DNA from: an uncultured Pseudomonadota bacterium | GTDB lineage: Bacteria > Pseudomonadota > Gammaproteobacteria > Burkholderiales > Burkholderiaceae | Direction: 5' to 3' | NCBI GenBank assembly: GCA_946480245.1 | Contig: CAMLIZ010000204.1 | Location: 1 to 6,502 of the forward strand | Length of the DNA: 6,502 nt | Shown here: positions 5,944-6,502 of the stretch, piece after piece | How positions within the stretch are numbered: the first letter of the stretch is position 1 | Layout of the letters: each line of letters begins with the position of its first letter | Notes under the pieces: generated by a model | Told to the model about the DNA's origin: nothing | Seen by the model: only the letters and a program-made list of their open reading frames with translations | Database searches by the model: none | Translations under genes and position numbers: made by a program

Positions 5944-5961
5944 GAATCCAGCCGGCGCGCA

Positions 5962-5990
5962 TTGGCAAGGGGTGGCGCGCTGCCTAGACT
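5962..5990 (+). promoter_or_regulatory. Sigma-70 promoter of mmsA
   Basis: The -35 TTGGCA (5962-5967, 5 of 6) and -10 TAGACT (5985-5990, 4 of 6) are separated by exactly 17 bp. The predicted start near 5997 gives a ~24-nt leader carrying the ribosome binding site. The imperfect -10 fits a promoter helped by the neighbouring LysR activator. Confidence 0.75.
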
Positions 5991-6009
5991 GCATCGGTTC
6001 AATCGACGC

Positions 6010-6014
6010 AGGAG
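6010..6014 (+). promoter_or_regulatory. Shine-Dalgarno sequence of mmsA
   Basis: AGGAG lies 6 nt before ATG 6021. It is the only clear Shine-Dalgarno sequence in the window and fixes the mmsA start. Confidence 0.85.
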
Positions 6015-6020
6015 ACGACC

Positions 6021-6502
6021 ATGGGCGCACCGCTCCCCTTCACCGCCACCGACGAGGTGGGTCACTTCATCGGCGGCCAGCGCACGGCCGGCCGCAGCGG
6101 GCGCAGCCAGCCGGTGTTCAACCCGGCCACCGGCGCGGTGGCGCGCCAGGTGGTGCTGGCCGGTGCGGACGAGGTGAATGCCGCGGTGGCGGTCGCGCAG
6201 GCTGCCTTCCCCAAGTGGGCCGACACGCCGGCGGTGCGCCGCGCGCGCGTGCTCAACAAGTTCCTCGAGCTGCTGAACCAGCACCGCGACACGCTGGCCG
6301 CGATGATCACCGGCGAACACGGCAAGGTGTTCACCGACGCCCAGGGCGAGGTGACGCGCGGCATCGAGGTGGTGGAGTTCGCCTGCGGCGCGCCGCAGCT
6401 GCTGAAGGGCGACTACACCGAGCAGGTGAGCACCGGCATCGACAACTGGACGGTGCGCCAGCCGCTGGGCGTGGTGGCCGGCATCACGCCGTTCAACTTC
6501 CC
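6021..6502 (+). CDS. mmsA: CoA-acylating (methyl)malonate-semialdehyde dehydrogenase, 3'-truncated by window edge
   Basis: N-terminal 160 codons of an aldehyde-dehydrogenase-superfamily enzyme. MmsA converts methylmalonate or malonate semialdehyde, CoA and NAD+ to propionyl-CoA or acetyl-CoA with loss of the carboxyl group, in the distal steps of valine, thymine, β-alanine or myo-inositol breakdown. Visible signs are [10 protein letters not shown] then [10 protein letters not shown] near the start, [25 protein letters not shown] (98-102), [20 protein letters not shown] and [15 protein letters not shown] (146-160). The combination of the VEFACG region with [16 protein letters not shown] is characteristic of MmsA rather than other aldehyde dehydrogenases. 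The catalytic Cys and most of the ~500-residue protein lie outside the window. Start ATG 6021 is set by AGGAG upstream. It diverges from lysR across a 105-bp control region and is probably activated by it. MmsB or acyl-CoA genes may follow, but cannot be seen. Confidence 0.92.
   Translation, partial: MGAPLPFTATDEVGHFIGGQRTAGRSGRSQPVFNPATGAVARQVVLAGADEVNAAVAVAQAAFPKWADTPAVRRARVLNKFLELLNQHRDTLAAMITGEHGKVFTDAQGEVTRGIEVVEFACGAPQLLKGDYTEQVSTGIDNWTVRQPLGVVAGITPFNF

Noticed and set aside
5916..6320. Upstream in-frame extension of the lysR frame to position 6320
   Set aside because: It would cross the mmsA promoter and coding region, and its residues do not resemble LysR sequence. The HTH begins right after ATG 5915.
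1..6502. Search for tRNA/rRNA genes, CRISPR arrays, insertion-sequence ends, toxin-antitoxin or defence genes
   Set aside because: No repeated spaced units, tRNA-like TψC sequence, transposase motif or defence-gene domain was seen by eye; all long frames are explained by housekeeping or catabolic families.

Overview
The window is very GC-rich DNA whose codon third positions are almost all G or C. Its gene families and gene style (D-amino-acid dehydrogenase, YegD-type Hsp70, UPF0149 protein, LysR/MmsA pair, few Shine-Dalgarno sequences, TAnAnT-type -10 boxes) suggest a betaproteobacterium of the order Burkholderiales, perhaps near Rubrivivax, Ideonella or Leptothrix. The order is a fair guess; the genus is not resolved. 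It reads as ordinary chromosome. I see no insertion sequence, phage gene, CRISPR array, tRNA or rRNA.

Layout: (1) positions 1-1128, + strand, the last ~375 codons of a D-amino-acid dehydrogenase (dadA) whose N-terminal FAD-binding part lies outside the window; (2) 1129-1206, a short gap with a TACAAT box and a perfect 15-bp hairpin; (3) 1207-2496, +, a short Hsp70/actin-fold protein of the YegD type; (4) 2537-3211, -, a UPF0149 (YgfB/YecA-like) protein with a very basic tail, convergent with yegD; (5) 3266-3832 and 3829-4761, +, a two-gene operon with an ATGA overlap: a flavodoxin-fold NAD(P)H-dependent FMN oxidoreductase followed by an ornithine-cyclodeaminase-family Δ1-pyrroline/Δ1-piperideine-2-carboxylate reductase; (6) 4762-4967, a ~200-bp gap with a chain of small hairpins ending in a textbook intrinsic terminator (8-bp stem plus T8), either the operon 3' end or a small RNA; (7) 4968-5915, -, a LysR-type regulator; (8) 5916-6020, a divergent control region with a perfect 8-bp inverted repeat and a good sigma-70 promoter; (9) 6021-6502, +, the first 160 codons of a CoA-acylating (methyl)malonate-semialdehyde dehydrogenase (mmsA), cut by the window end.

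Functionally this is mostly amino-acid and cyclic-imine catabolism. DadA makes 2-oxo acids (or cyclic imines from D-proline-type substrates), the OCD-family reductase returns cyclic imines to L-proline or L-pipecolate, and MmsA feeds semialdehydes from valine, thymine, β-alanine or inositol breakdown to acyl-CoA. The best regulatory signals are the LysR/mmsA intergenic region, where the inverted repeat is centred about 64 bp upstream of the predicted mmsA start site, and the 3212-3265 divergent region, where both genes have a -10-like hexamer exactly 7 nt before the ATG and so look leaderless. No clearly novel multi-gene system is visible; the most notable unexplained element is the structured RNA candidate at about 4843-4947.
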